This document shows, piece after piece, positions 14,824 through 30,446 of a DNA stretch of 64,000 nt (its first letter is position 1; each line of letters starts with the position of its first letter). The DNA is from Anisus vortex (taxonomy: Eukaryota; Mollusca; Gastropoda; Planorbidae): contig OX421500.1 in NCBI GenBank assembly GCA_949126835.1, positions 25,429,231 through 25,493,230 on the forward strand. The letters run 5' to 3'. The notes beneath the pieces are model-generated. The model ran no database searches, had not been told where the DNA came from, and was given only the letters and a program-made list of their open reading frames with translations. The position numbers and the translations under genes were made by a program.

Positions 14824-17800
14824 ACTTGACTCTAGTCGAGCAGACTGTCTTACACAGACACTGTATTCATATATATTGTGTAGACTTGACTCTAGTCGAG
14901 CAGACTGTCTTACACAGACACACACTGTATTCATATATATTGTGTAGACTTGACTCTAGTCGAGCAGACAGTCTTACACAGACACACACTGTATTCATAT
15001 ATATTGTGTAGACTTGACTCTAGTCGAGCAGACTGTCTTACACAGACACACACTGTATTCATATATATTGTGTAGACTTGACTCTAGTCGAGCAGACTGT
15101 CTTACACAGACACACACTGTATTCATATATATTGCGTAGACTTGACTCTAGTCGAGCAGACTGTCTTACACAGACACACACTGTATTCATATATATTGTG
15201 TAGACTTGACTCTAGTCGAGCAGACTGTCTTACACAGACACACACTGTATTCATATATATTGTGTAGACTTGACTCTAGTCTAGCAGACTGTCTTACACA
15301 GACACACACTGTATTCATATATATTGTGTAGACTTGACTCTAGTCTAGCAGACTGTCTTACACAGACACACACTGTATTCATATATATTGTGTAGACTTG
15401 ACTCTAGTCTAGCAGACTGTCTTACACAGACACACACTGTATTCATATATATTGTGTAGACTTGACTCTAGTCTCAGACAGTCTTACACAGACACACACT
15501 GTATTCATATATATTGTGTAGACTTGACTCTAGTCGAGCAGACTGTCTTACACAGACACACACTGTATTCATATATATTGTGTAGACTTGACTCTAGTCG
15601 AGCAGACAGTCTTACACAGACACACACTGTATTCATATATATTGTGTAGACTTGACTCTAGTCGAGCAGACAGTCTTACACAGACACACACTGTATTCAT
15701 ATATATTGTGTAGACTTGACTCTAGTCGAGCAGACAGTCTTACACAGACACACACTGTATTCATATATATTGTGTAGACTTGACTCTAGTCGAGCAGACT
15801 GTCTTACACAGACACACAATGTATTCATATATATTGTGTAGACTTGACTCTAGTCGAGCAGACTGTCTTACACAGACACAATCTGTATTCATATATATTG
15901 TGTAGACTTGACTCTAGTCGAGCAGACTGTCTTACACAGACACACACTGTATTCATATATATTGTGTAGACTTGACTCTAGTCGAGCAGACTGTCTCACA
16001 CAGACACACACTGTATTCATATATATTGTGTAGACTTGACTCTAGTCGAGCAGACTGTCTTACACAGACACACACTGTATTCATATATATTGTGTAGACT
16101 TGACTCTAGTCGAGCAGACTGTCTTACACAGACACACACTGTATTCATATATATTGTGTAGACTTGACTCTAGTCGAGCAGACTGTCTTACACAGACACA
16201 CACTGTATTCATATATATTGTGTAGACTTGACTCTAGTCGAGCAGACTGTCTTACACAGACACACACTGTATTCATATATATTGTGTAGACTTGACTCTA
16301 TTCGAGCAGACTGTCTTACACAGACACACACTGTATTCATATATATTGTGTAGACTTGACTCTAGTCGAGCAGACTGTCTTACACAGACACACACTGTAT
16401 TCATATATATTGTGTAGACTTGACTCTAGTCGAGCAGACTGTCTCACACAGACACACACTGTATTCATATATATTGTGTAGACTTGACTCTAGTCGAGCA
16501 GACTGTCTTACACAGACACGCACTGTATTCATATATATTGTGTAGACTTGACTCTAGTCGAGCAGACTGTCTCACACAGACACACACTGTATTCATATAT
16601 ATTGTGTAGACTTGACTCTAGTCGAGCAGACTGTCTTACACAGACACACACTGTATTCATATATATTGTGTAGACTTGACTCTAGTCGAGCAGACTGTCT
16701 TACACAGACACACACTGTATTCATATATATTGTGTAGACTTGACTCTAGTCGAGCAGACTGTCTCACACAGACACACACTGTATTCATATATATTGTGTA
16801 GACTTGACTCTAGTCGAGCAGACTGTCTTACACAGACAGTCTTACACAGACACACACTGTATTCATATAGATTGTGTAGACTTGACTCTAGTCGAGCAGA
16901 CTGTCTTACACAGACACACACTGTATTCATATATATTGTGTAGACTTGACTCTAGTCGAGCAGACTGTCTTACACAGACACACACTTTATTCATATATAT
17001 TGTGTCGACTTGACTCTAGTCGAGCAGACTGTCTCACACAGACACACACTGTATTCATATATATTGTGTAGACTTGACTCTAGTCGAGCAGACTGTCTCA
17101 CACAGACACACACTGTATTCATATATATTGTGTAGACTTGACTCTAGTCGAGCAGACTGTCTCACACAGACACACACTGTATTCATATATATTGTGTAGA
17201 CTTGACTCTAGTCGAGCAGACTGTCTTACACAGACACACACTGTATTCATATATATTGTGTAGACTTGACTCTAGTCGAGCAGACTGTCTTACACAGACA
17301 CACACTGTATTCATATATATTGTGTAGACTTGACTCTAGTCGAGCAGACTGTCTTACACAGACAGTCTTACACAGACACACACTGTATTCATATATATTG
17401 TGTAGACTTGACTCTAGTCGAGCAGACAGTCTTACACAGACACACACTGTATTCATATATATTGTGTAGACTTGACTCTAGTCGAGCAGACTGTCTTACA
17501 CAGACACTGTATTCATATATATTGTGTAGACTTGACTCTAGTCGAGCAGACTGTCTTACACAGACACTGTATTCATATATATTGTGTAGACTTGACTCTA
17601 GTCGAGCAGACTGTCTTACACAGACACACACTGTATTCATATATATTGTGTAGACTTGACTCTAGTCGAGCAGACTGTCTTACACAGACACACACTGTAT
17701 TCATATATATTGTGTAGACTTGACTCTAGTCGAGCAGACTTTCTTACACAGACACACACTGTATTCATATATATTGTGTAGACTTGACTCTAGTCGAGCA

Positions 17801-17892
17801 GACTGTCTTACACAGACACACACTGTATTCATATATATTGTGTAGACTTGACTCTAGTCGAGCAGACTGTCTTACACAGACACACACTGTAT

Positions 17893-20800
17893 TCATATAT
17901 ATTGTGTAGACTTGACTCTAGTCGAGCAGACTGTCTTACACAGACACACACTGTATTCATATATATTGTGTAGACTTGACTCTAGTCGAGCAGACTGTCT
18001 TACACAGACACTGTATTCATATATATTGTGTAGACTTGACTCTAGTCGATCAGACTGTCTTACACAGACACACACTGTATTCATATATATTGTGTAGACT
18101 TGACTCTAGTCGAGCAGACAGTCTTACACATACACACACTGTATTCATATATATTGTGTAGACTTGACTCTAGTCGAGCAGACTGTCTTACACAGACACA
18201 CACTGTATTCATATATATTGTGTAGACTTGACTCTAGTCGAGCAGACTGTCTTACACAGACACTGTATTCATATATATTGTGTAGACTTGACTCTAGTCG
18301 AGCAGACTGTCTTACACAGACACACACTGTATTCATATATATTGTGTAGACTTGACTCTAGTCGAGCAGACAGTCTTACACAGACACACACTGTATTCAT
18401 ATATATTGTGTAGACTTGACTCTAGTCGAGCAGACTGTCTTACACAGACACATACTGTATTCATATATATTGTGTAGACTTGACTTTAGTCGAGCAGACA
18501 GTCTTACACAGACACACACTGTATTCATATATATTGTGTAGACTTGACTCTAGTCGAGCAGACTGTCTTACACAGACACTGTATTCATATATATTGTGTA
18601 GACTTGACTCTAGTCGAGCAGACTGTCTTACACAGACACTGTATTCATATATATTGTGTAGACTTGACTCTAGTCGAGCAGACTGTCTTACACAGACACT
18701 GTATTCATATATATTGTGTAGACTTGACTCTAGTCGAGCAGACTGTCTTACACAGACACTGTATTCATATATATTGTGTAGACTTGACTCTAGTCGAGCA
18801 GACTGTCTTACACAGACACTGTATTCATATATATTGTGTAGACTTGACTCTAGTCGAGCAGACTGTCTTACACAGACACACACTGTATTCATATATATTG
18901 TGTAGACTTGACTCTAGTCGAGCAGACAGTCTTACACAGACACACACTGTATTCATATATATTGTGTAGACTTGACTCTAGTCGAGCAGACTGTCTTACA
19001 CAGACACACACTGTATTCATATATATTGTGTAGACTTGACTCTAGTCGAGCAGACTGTCTTACACAGACACTGTATTCATATATATTGTGTAGACTTGAC
19101 TCTAGTCGAGCAGACTGTCTTACACAGACACACACTGTATTCATATATATTGTGTAGACTTGACTCTAGTCGAGCAGACAGTCTTACACAGACACACACT
19201 GTATTCATATATATTGTGTAGACTTGACTCTAGTCGAGCAGACTGTCTTACACAGACACACACTGTATTCATATATATTGTGTAGACTTGACTCTTGTCG
19301 AGCAGACAGTCTTACACAGACACACACTGTATTCATATATATTGTGTAGACTTGACTCTAGTCGAGCAGACTGTCTTACACAGACACTGTATTCATATAT
19401 ATTGTGTAGACTTGACTCTAGTCGAGCAGACTGTCTTACACAGACACACACTGTATTCATATATATTGTGTAGACTTGACTCTAGTCGAGCAGACAGTCT
19501 TACACAGACACACACTGTATTCATATATATTGTGTAGACTTGACTCTAGTCGAGCAGACTGTCTTACACAGACACACACTGTATTCATATATATTGTGTA
19601 GACTTGACTCTAGTCGAGCAGACAGTCTTACACAGACACACACTGTATTCATATATATTGTGTAGACTTGACTCTAGTCGAGCAGACTGTCTTACACAGA
19701 CACACACTGTATTCATATATATTGTGTAGACTTGACTCTAGTCGAGCAGACTGTCTTACACAGACACTGTATTCATATATATTGTGTAGACTTGACTCTA
19801 GTCGAGCAGACTGTCTTACACAGACACACACTGTATTCATATATATTGTGTAGACTTGACTCTAGTCGAGCAGACAGTCTTACACAGACACACACTGTAT
19901 TCATATATATTGTGTAGACATGACTCTAGTCGAGCAGACTGTCTTACACAGACACTGTATTCATATATATTGTGTAGACTTGACTCTAGTCGAGCAGACT
20001 GTCTTACACAGACACTGTATTCATATATATTGTGTAGACTTGACTCTAGTCGAGCAGACTGTCTTACACAGACACTGTATTCATATATATTGTGTAGACT
20101 TGACTCTAGTCGAGCAGACTGTCTTACACAGACACTGTATTCATATATATTGTGTAGACTTGACTCTAGTCGAGCAGACTGTCTTACACAGACACACACT
20201 GTATTCATATATATTGTGTAGACTTGACTCTAGTCGAGCAGACAGTCTTACACAGACACACACTGTATTCATATATATTGTGTAGACTTGACTCTAGTCG
20301 AGCAGACTGTCTTACACAGACACTGTATTCATATATATTGTGTAGACTTGACTCTAGTCGAGCAGACTGTCTTACACAGACACTGTATTCATATATATTG
20401 TGTAGACTTGACTCTAGTCGAGCAGACTGTCTTACACAGACACTGTATTCATATATATTGTGTAGACTTGACTCTAGTCGAGCAGACTGTCTTACACAGA
20501 CACTGTATTCATATATATTGTGTAGACTTGACTCTAGTCGAGCAGACTGTCTTACACAGACAGTCTTACACAGACACACACTGTATTCATATATATTGTG
20601 TAGACTTGACTCTAGTCGAGCAGACTGTCTTACACAGACACACGCTGTATTCATATATATTGTGTAGACTTGACTCTAGTCGAGCAGACTGTCTTACACA
20701 GACACACACTTTATTCATATATATTGTGTCGACTTGACTCTAGTCGAGCAGACTGTCTCACACAGACACACACTGTATTCATATATATTGTGTAGACTTG

Positions 20801-23800
20801 ACTCTAGTCGAGCAGACTGTCTCACACAGACACACACTGTATTCATATATATTGTGTAGACTTGACTCTAGTCGAGCAGACTGTCTTACACAGACACACA
20901 CTGTATTCATATATATTGTGTAGACTTGACTCTAGTCGAGCAGACTGTCTCACACAGACACACACTGTATTCATATATATTGTGTAGACTTGACTCTAGT
21001 CGAGCAGACAGTCTTACACAGACACACACTGTATTCATATATATTGTGTAGACTTGACTCTAGTCGAGCAGACTGTCTTACACAGACACATACTGTATTC
21101 ATATATATTGTGTAGACTTGACTTTAGTCGAGCAGACAGTCTTACACAGACACACACTGTATTCATATATATTGTGTAGACTTGACTCTAGTCGAGCAGA
21201 CTGTCTTACACAGACACTGTATTCATATATATTGTGTAGACTTGACTCTAGTCGAGCAGACTGTCTTACACAGACACTGTATTCATATATATTGTGTAGA
21301 CTTGACTCTAGTCGAGCAGACTGTCTTACACAGACACTGTATTCATATATATTGTGTAGACTTGACTCTAGTCGAGCAGACTGTCTTACACAGACACTGT
21401 ATTCATATATATTGTGTAGACTTGACTCTAGTCGAGCAGACTGTCTTACACAGACACTGTATTCATATATATTGTGTAGACTTGACTCTAGTCGAGCAGA
21501 CTGTCTTACACAGACACACACTGTATTCATATATATTGTGTAGACTTGACTCTAGTCGAGCAGACTGTCTTACACAGACACACACTGTATTCATATATAT
21601 TGTGTAGACTTGACTCTAGTCGAGCAGACTGTCTTACACAGACACACACTGTATTCATATATATTGTGTAGACTTGACTCTAGTCGAGCAGACTGTCTTA
21701 CACAGACACTGTATTCATATATATTGTGTAGACTTGACTCTAGTCGAGCAGACTGCCTTACACAGACACACACTGTATTCATATATATTGTGTAGACTTG
21801 ACTCTAGTCGAGCAGACAGTCTTACACAGACACACACTGTATTCATATATATTGTGTAGACTTGACTCTAGTCGAGCAGACTGTCTTACACAGACACACA
21901 CTGTATTCATATATATTGTGTAGACTTGACTCTAGTCGAGCAGACTGTCTTACACAGACACACACTGTATTCATATATATTGTGTAGACTTGACTCTAGT
22001 CGAGCAGACTGTCTTACACAGACACTGTATTCATATATATTGTGTAGACTTGACTCTAGTCGATCAGACTGTCTTACACAGACACACACTGTATTCATAT
22101 ATATTGTGTAGACTTGACTCTAGTCGAGCAGACAGTCTTACACATACACACACTGTATTCATATATATTGTGTAGACTTGACTCTAGTCGAGCAGACTGT
22201 CTTACACAGACACACACTGTATTCATATATATTGTGTAGACTTGACTCTAGTCGAGCAGACTGTCTTACACAGACACTGTATTCATATATATTGTGTAGA
22301 CTTGACTCTAGTCGAGCAGACTGTCTTACACAGACACACACTGTATTCATATATATTGTGTAGACTTGACTCTAGTCGAGCAGACAGTCTTACACAGACA
22401 CACACTGTATTCATATATATTGTGTAGACTTGACTCTAGTCGAGCAGACTGTCTTACACAGACACATACTGTATTCATATATATTGTGTAGACTTGACTT
22501 TAGTCGAGCAGACAGTCTTACACAGACACACACTGTATTCATATATATTGTGTAGACTTGACTCTAGTCGAGCAGACTGTCTTACACAGACACTGTATTC
22601 ATATATATTGTGTAGACTTGACTCTAGTCGAGCAGACTGTCTTACACAGACACTGTATTCATATATATTGTGTAGACTTGACTCTAGTCGAGCAGACTGT
22701 CTTACACAGACACTGTATTCATATATATTGTGTAGACTTGACTCTAGTCGAGCAGACTGTCTTACACAGACACTGTATTCATATATATTGTGTAGACTTG
22801 ACTCTAGTCGAGCAGACTGTCTTACACAGACACTGTATTCATATATATTGTGTAGACTTGACTCTAGTCGAGCAGACTGTCTTACACAGACACACACTGT
22901 ATTCATATATATTGTGTAGACTTGACTCTAGTCGAGCAGACAGTCTTACACAGACACACACTGTATTCATATATATTGTGTAGACTTGACTCTAGTCGAG
23001 CAGACTGTCTTACACAGACACACACTGTATTCATATATATTGTGTAGACTTGACTCTAGTCGAGCAGACTGTCTTACACAGACACTGTATTCATATATAT
23101 TGTGTAGACTTGACTCTAGTCGAGCAGACTGTCTTACACAGACACACACTGTATTCATATATATTGTGTAGACTTGACTCTAGTCGAGCAGACAGTCTTA
23201 CACAGACACACACTGTATTCATATATATTGTGTAGACTTGACTCTAGTCGAGCAGACTGTCTTACACAGACACACACTGTATTCATATATATTGTGTAGA
23301 CTTGACTCTTGTCGAGCAGACAGTCTTACACAGACACACACTGTATTCATATATATTGTGTAGACTTGACTCTAGTCGAGCAGACTGTCTTACACAGACA
23401 CTGTATTCATATATATTGTGTAGACTTGACTCTAGTCGAGCAGACTGTCTTACACAGACACACACTGTATTCATATATATTGTGTAGACTTGACTCTAGT
23501 CGAGCAGACAGTCTTACACAGACACACACTGTATTCATATATATTGTGTAGACTTGACTCTAGTCGAGCAGACTGTCTTACACAGACACACACTGTATTC
23601 ATATATATTGTGTAGACTTGACTCTAGTCGAGCAGACAGTCTTACACAGACACACACTGTATTCATATATATTGTGTAGACTTGACTCTAGTCGAGCAGA
23701 CTGTCTTACACAGACACACACTGTATTCATATATATTGTGTAGACTTGACTCTAGTCGAGCAGACTGTCTTACACAGACACTGTATTCATATATATTGTG

Positions 23801-25920
23801 TAGACTTGACTCTAGTCGAGCAGACTGTCTTACACAGACACACACTGTATTCATATATATTGTGTAGACTTGACTCTAGTCGAGCAGACAGTCTTACACA
23901 GACACACACTGTATTCATATATATTGTGTAGACATGACTCTAGTCGAGCAGACTGTCTTACACAGACACTGTATTCATATATATTGTGTAGACTTGACTC
24001 TAGTCGAGCAGACTGTCTTACACAGACACTGTATTCATATATATTGTGTAGACTTGACTCTAGTCGAGCAGACTGTCTTACACAGACACTGTATTCATAT
24101 ATATTGTGTAGACTTGACTCTAGTCGAGCAGACTGTCTTACACAGACACTGTATTCATATATATTGTGTAGACTTGACTCTAGTCGAGCAGACTGTCTTA
24201 CACAGACACACACTGTATTCATATATATTGTGTAGACTTGACTCTAGTCGAGCAGACAGTCTTACACAGACACACACTGTATTCATATATATTGTGTAGA
24301 CTTGACTCTAGTCGAGCAGACTGTCTTACACAGACACTGTATTCATATATATTGTGTAGACTTGACTCTAGTCGAGCAGACTGTCTTACACAGACACTGT
24401 ATTCATATATATTGTGTAGACTTGACTCTAGTCGAGCAGACTGTCTTACACAGACACTGTATTCATATATATTGTGTAGACTTGACTCTAGTCGAGCAGA
24501 CTGTCTTACACAGACACTGTATTCATATATATTGTGTAGACTTGACTCTAGTCGAGCAGACTGTCTTACACAGACAGTCTTACACAGACACACACTGTAT
24601 TCATATATATTGTGTAGACTTGACTCTAGTCGAGCAGACTGTCTTACACAGACACACGCTGTATTCATATATATTGTGTAGACTTGACTCTAGTCGAGCA
24701 GACTGTCTTACACAGACACACACTTTATTCATATATATTGTGTCGACTTGACTCTAGTCGAGCAGACTGTCTCACACAGACACACACTGTATTCATATAT
24801 ATTGTGTAGACTTGACTCTAGTCGAGCAGACTGTCTCACACAGACACACACTGTATTCATATATATTGTGTAGACTTGACTCTAGTCGAGCAGACTGTCT
24901 TACACAGACACACACTGTATTCATATATATTGTGTAGACTTGACTCTAGTCGAGCAGACTGTCTCACACAGACACACACTGTATTCATATATATTGTGTA
25001 GACTTGACTCTAGTCGAGCAGACAGTCTTACACAGACACACACTGTATTCATATATATTGTGTAGACTTGACTCTAGTCGAGCAGACTGTCTTACACAGA
25101 CACATACTGTATTCATATATATTGTGTAGACTTGACTTTAGTCGAGCAGACAGTCTTACACAGACACACACTGTATTCATATATATTGTGTAGACTTGAC
25201 TCTAGTCGAGCAGACTGTCTTACACAGACACTGTATTCATATATATTGTGTAGACTTGACTCTAGTCGAGCAGACTGTCTTACACAGACACTGTATTCAT
25301 ATATATTGTGTAGACTTGACTCTAGTCGAGCAGACTGTCTTACACAGACACTGTATTCATATATATTGTGTAGACTTGACTCTAGTCGAGCAGACTGTCT
25401 TACACAGACACTGTATTCATATATATTGTGTAGACTTGACTCTAGTCGAGCAGACTGTCTTACACAGACACTGTATTCATATATATTGTGTAGACTTGAC
25501 TCTAGTCGAGCAGACTGTCTTACACAGACACACACTGTATTCATATATATTGTGTAGACTTGACTCTAGTCGAGCAGACTGTCTTACACAGACACACACT
25601 GTATTCATATATATTGTGTAGACTTGACTCTAGTCGAGCAGACTGTCTTACACAGACACACACTGTATTCATATATATTGTGTAGACTTGACTCTAGTCG
25701 AGCAGACTGTCTTACACAGACACTGTATTCATATATATTGTGTAGACTTGACTCTAGTCGAGCAGACTGCCTTACACAGACACACACTGTATTCATATAT
25801 ATTGTGTAGACTTGACTCTAGTCGAGCAGACAGTCTTACACAGACACACACTGTATTCATATATATTGTGTAGACTTGACTCTAGTCGAGCAGACTGTCT
25901 TACACAGACACACACTGTAT
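17893..25920. repeat. Tandem higher-order repeat, 4014-bp period
   Basis: Two adjacent copies about 4.0 kb long are seen at 17893-21906 and 21907-25920. The private variant gtcgatcag occurs at 18046 and 22060, and the six-unit 60/64-bp run of 18461-18892 recurs at 22475-22906. Other shared markers are the ctttagt variant, the tgtcgac variant and the acatgac variant, all at 4014-bp offset. A third, rearranged partial copy follows from about 25921 to 28900, with offsets of 1508 and 4146 bp. Confidence 0.85.
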
Positions 25921-28900
25921 TCATATATATTGTGTAGACTTGACTCTTGTCGAGCAGACAGTCTTACACAGACACACACTGTATTCATATATATTGTGTA
26001 GACTTGACTCTAGTCGAGCAGACTGTCTTACACAGACACTGTATTCATATATATTGTGTAGACTTGACTCTAGTCGAGCAGACTGTCTTACACAGACACA
26101 CACTGTATTCATATATATTGTGTAGACTTGACTCTAGTCGAGCAGACAGTCTTACACAGACACACACTGTATTCATATATATTGTGTAGACTTGACTCTA
26201 GTCGAGCAGACTGTCTTACACAGACACACACTTTATTCATATATATTGTGTCGACTTGACTCTAGTCGAGCAGACTGTCTCACACAGACACACACTGTAT
26301 TCATATATATTGTGTAGACTTGACTCTAGTCGAGCAGACTGTCTCACACAGACACACACTGTATTCATATATATTGTGTAGACTTGACTCTAGTCGAGCA
26401 GACTGTCTTACACAGACACACACTGTATTCATATATATTGTGTAGACTTGACTCTAGTCGAGCAGACTGTCTCACACAGACACACACTGTATTCATATAT
26501 ATTGTGTAGACTTGACTCTAGTCGAGCAGACAGTCTTACACAGACACACACTGTATTCATATATATTGTGTAGACTTGACTCTAGTCGAGCAGACTGTCT
26601 TACACAGACACATACTGTATTCATATATATTGTGTAGACTTGACTTTAGTCGAGCAGACAGTCTTACACAGACACACACTGTATTCATATATATTGTGTA
26701 GACTTGACTCTAGTCGAGCAGACTGTCTTACACAGACACTGTATTCATATATATTGTGTAGACTTGACTCTAGTCGAGCAGACTGTCTTACACAGACACT
26801 GTATTCATATATATTGTGTAGACTTGACTCTAGTCGAGCAGACTGTCTTACACAGACACTGTATTCATATATATTGTGTAGACTTGACTCTAGTCGAGCA
26901 GACTGTCTTACACAGACACTGTATTCATATATATTGTGTAGACTTGACTCTAGTCGAGCAGACTGTCTTACACAGACACTGTATTCATATATATTGTGTA
27001 GACTTGACTCTAGTCGAGCAGACTGTCTTACACAGACACACACTGTATTCATATATATTGTGTAGACTTGACTCTAGTCGAGCAGACTGTCTTACACAGA
27101 CACACACTGTATTCATATATATTGTGTAGACTTGACTCTAGTCGAGCAGACTGTCTTACACAGACACACACTGTATTCATATATATTGTGTAGACTTGAC
27201 TCTAGTCGAGCAGACTGTCTTACACAGACACTGTATTCATATATATTGTGTAGACTTGACTCTAGTCGAGCAGACTGTCTTACACAGACACACACTGTAT
27301 TCATATATATTGTGTAGACTTGACTCTAGTCGAGCAGACAGTCTTACACAGACACACACTGTATTCATATATATTGTGTAGACTTGACTCTAGTCGAGCA
27401 GACTGTCTTACACAGACACACACTGTATTCATATATATTGTGTAGACTTGACTCTTGTCGAGCAGACAGTCTTACACAGACACACACTGTATTCATATAT
27501 ATTGTGTAGACTTGACTCTAGTCGAGCAGACTGTCTTACACAGACACTGTATTCATATATATTGTGTAGACTTGACTCTAGTCGAGCAGACTGTCTTACA
27601 CAGACACACACTGTATTCATATATATTGTGTAGACTTGACTCTAGTCGAGCAGACAGTCTTACACAGACACACACTGTATTCATATATATTGTGTAGACT
27701 TGACTCTAGTCGAGCAGACTGTCTTACACAGACACACACTGTATTCATATATATTGTGTAGACTTGACTCTAGTCGAGCAGACAGTCTTACACAGACACA
27801 CACTGTATTCATATATATTGTGTAGACTTGACTCTAGTCGAGCAGACTGTCTTACACAGACACACACTGTATTCATATATATTGTGTAGACTTGACTCTA
27901 GTCGAGCAGACAGTCTTACACAGACACTGTATTCATATATATTGTGTAGACTTGACTCTAGTCGAGCAGACTGTCTTACACAGACACACACTGTATTCAT
28001 ATATATTGTGTAGACTTGACTCTAGTCGAGCAGACAGTCTTACACAGACACACACTGTATTCATATATATTGTGTAGACATGACTCTAGTCGAGCAGACT
28101 GTCTTACACAGACACTGTATTCATATATATTGTGTAGACTTGACTCTAGTCGAGCAGACTGTCTTACACAGACACTGTATTCATATATATTGTGTAGACT
28201 TGACTCTAGTCGAGCAGACTGTCTTACACAGACACTGTATTCATATATATTGTGTAGACTTGACTCTAGTCGAGCAGACTGTCTTACACAGACACTGTAT
28301 TCATATATATTGTGTAGACTTGACTCTAGTCGAGCAGACTGTCTTACACAGACACACACTGTATTCATATATATTGTGTAGACTTGACTCTAGTCGAGCA
28401 GACAGTCTTACACAGACACACACTGTATTCATATATATTGTGTAGACTTGACTCTAGTCGAGCAGACTGTCTTACACAGACACTGTATTCATATATATTG
28501 TGTAGACTTGACTCTAGTCGAGCAGACTGTCTTACACAGACACTGTATTCATATATATTGTGTAGACTTGACTCTAGTCGAGCAGACTGTCTTACACAGA
28601 CACTGTATTCATATATATTGTGTAGACTTGACTCTAGTCGAGCAGACTGTCTTACACAGACACTGTATTCATATATATTGTGTAGACTTGACTCTAGTCG
28701 AGCAGACTGTCTTACACAGACAGTCTTACACAGACACACACTGTATTCATATATATTGTGTAGACTTGACTCTAGTCGAGCAGACAGTCTTACACAGACA
28801 CACACTGTATTCATATATATTGTGTAGACTTGACTCTAGTCGAGCAGACTGTCTTACACAGACACACACTTTATTCATATATATTGTGTCGACTTGACTC

Positions 28901-29823
28901 TAGTCGAGCAGACTGTCTCACACAGACACACACTGTATTCATATATATTGTGTAGACTTGACTCTAGTCGAGCAGACTGTCTCACACAGACACACACTGT
29001 ATTCATATATATTGTGTAGACTTGACTCTAGTCGAGCAGACTGTCTTACACAGACACACACTGTATTCATATATATTGTGTAGACTTGACTCTAGTCGAG
29101 CAGACTGTCTCACACAGACACACACTGTATTCATATATATTGTGTAGACTTGACTCTAGTCGAGCAGACTGTCTTACACAGACACACACTGTATTCATAT
29201 ATATTGTGTAGACTTGACTCTAGTCGAGCAGACTGTCTTACACAGACACTGTATTCATATATATTGTGTAGACTTGACTCTAGTCGAGCAGACTGTCTTA
29301 CACAGACACACACTGTATTCATATATATTGTGTAGACTTGACTCTAGTCGAGCAGACAGTCTTACACAGACACTGTATTCATATATATTGTGTAGACTTG
29401 ACTCTAGTCGAGCAGACTGTCTTACACAGACACACACTGTATTCATATATATTGTGTAGACTTGACTCTAGTCGAGCAGACTGTCTTACACAGACAGTCT
29501 TACACAGACACACACTGTATTCATATATATTGTGTAGACTTGACTCTAGTCGAGCAGACTGTCTTACACAGACACACACTGTATTCATATATATTGTGTA
29601 GACTTGACTCTAGTCGAGCAGACTGTCTTACACAGACACTGTATTCATATATATTGTGTAGACTTGACTCTAGTCGAGCAGACTGTCTTACACAGACACA
29701 CACTGTATTCATATATATTGTGTAGACTTGACTCTAGTCGAGCAGACTGTCTTACACAGACACACACTGTATTCATATATATTGTGTAGACTTGACTCTA
29801 GTCGAGCAGACTGTCTTACACAG

Positions 29824-30446
29824 TGTTATGGCCCTCCTTATGATGACTATTATTACGACTCGTTAAATCGGATTCAATGAATATAGTTGTATTTTTATTA
29901 GAAGTCTCTAGATTCTGCTAATCTGTAGCCCAAGCTAGGGGTTCCTTGACTGACAGGTCTATGCAGCAATGTAGTTATATTCGTGATAATTATCTTCAAC
30001 ACCTTTCTCAACAATGATAGATCAAACAACTCCAGTTGTTGAATAAACAATTTTATTTAAATTGTAGACTCAATATAAACGATCAATAAACTTTATCAAC
30101 TGATGGCAACATAAGTTTCAATACAATGGCATACAATATACAAATGAATATAGCGACTTCACTCTACAAACGTTTAAACTGAACTAACTTTAAGGAGGTC
30201 GGAACTTTCCAAAGAAAACTATCATCGAAGATTCTACAGGGTCTTAATACGCATTTTAACCTCTTTCTCTATAATTACTACGATCCAGAATTATCCTCCA
30301 ATTTCCACGGGATTTGAACGAATTATTTTATTTAAACTGCCCTCAGGGCATAAAGGTCAAACCTTGGTCGCCTTGGACTCTGATACGCACTTGTTAAGAG
30401 GTCAATGCCTTACTACGTCATTCATTTATGACCGAGATTCGTAACA
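29824..30446. mobile_element. Solo-LTR-like insertion in the satellite
   Basis: A 623-bp non-repetitive segment interrupts the satellite within one unit. It begins tgttatggccctcc and ends gattcgtaaca, so it has the TG...CA termini and short TGTTA/TAACA inverted ends typical of long terminal repeats. The 4 bp acag precede it (29820-29823) and follow it (30447-30450). Removing the element and one acag restores a perfect satellite unit, which supports a target-site duplication. AATAAA motifs lie at 30052 and 30085 on the plus strand, but others occur on the minus strand, so orientation is not settled. There is no gag or pol coding. A non-autonomous DNA transposon is the alternative. Confidence 0.7.

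Larger units (their letters stand above)
2599..29823. repeat. 64-bp/60-bp satellite array (same family as the 52-bp units)
   Basis: From about 2599 the unit becomes 64 bp: the 52-bp unit plus 12 bp, cgagcagactgt. A 60-bp variant lacks 4 bp of the CA tract (cagacactg instead of cagacacacactg). It is first seen near 5400 and is abundant after 17500, often in runs of four or five, for example 18545-18844 and 19921-20160. Rarer 78-bp units occur near 4700, 4842, 8752, 16804 and 20520; one 2-bp TA expansion lies near 12937. All forward and reverse reading frames here (61-149 codons) are repeat artefacts. This includes the frames that begin MTLVEQTVLH or MNTVCVCVRQ. Confidence 0.97.
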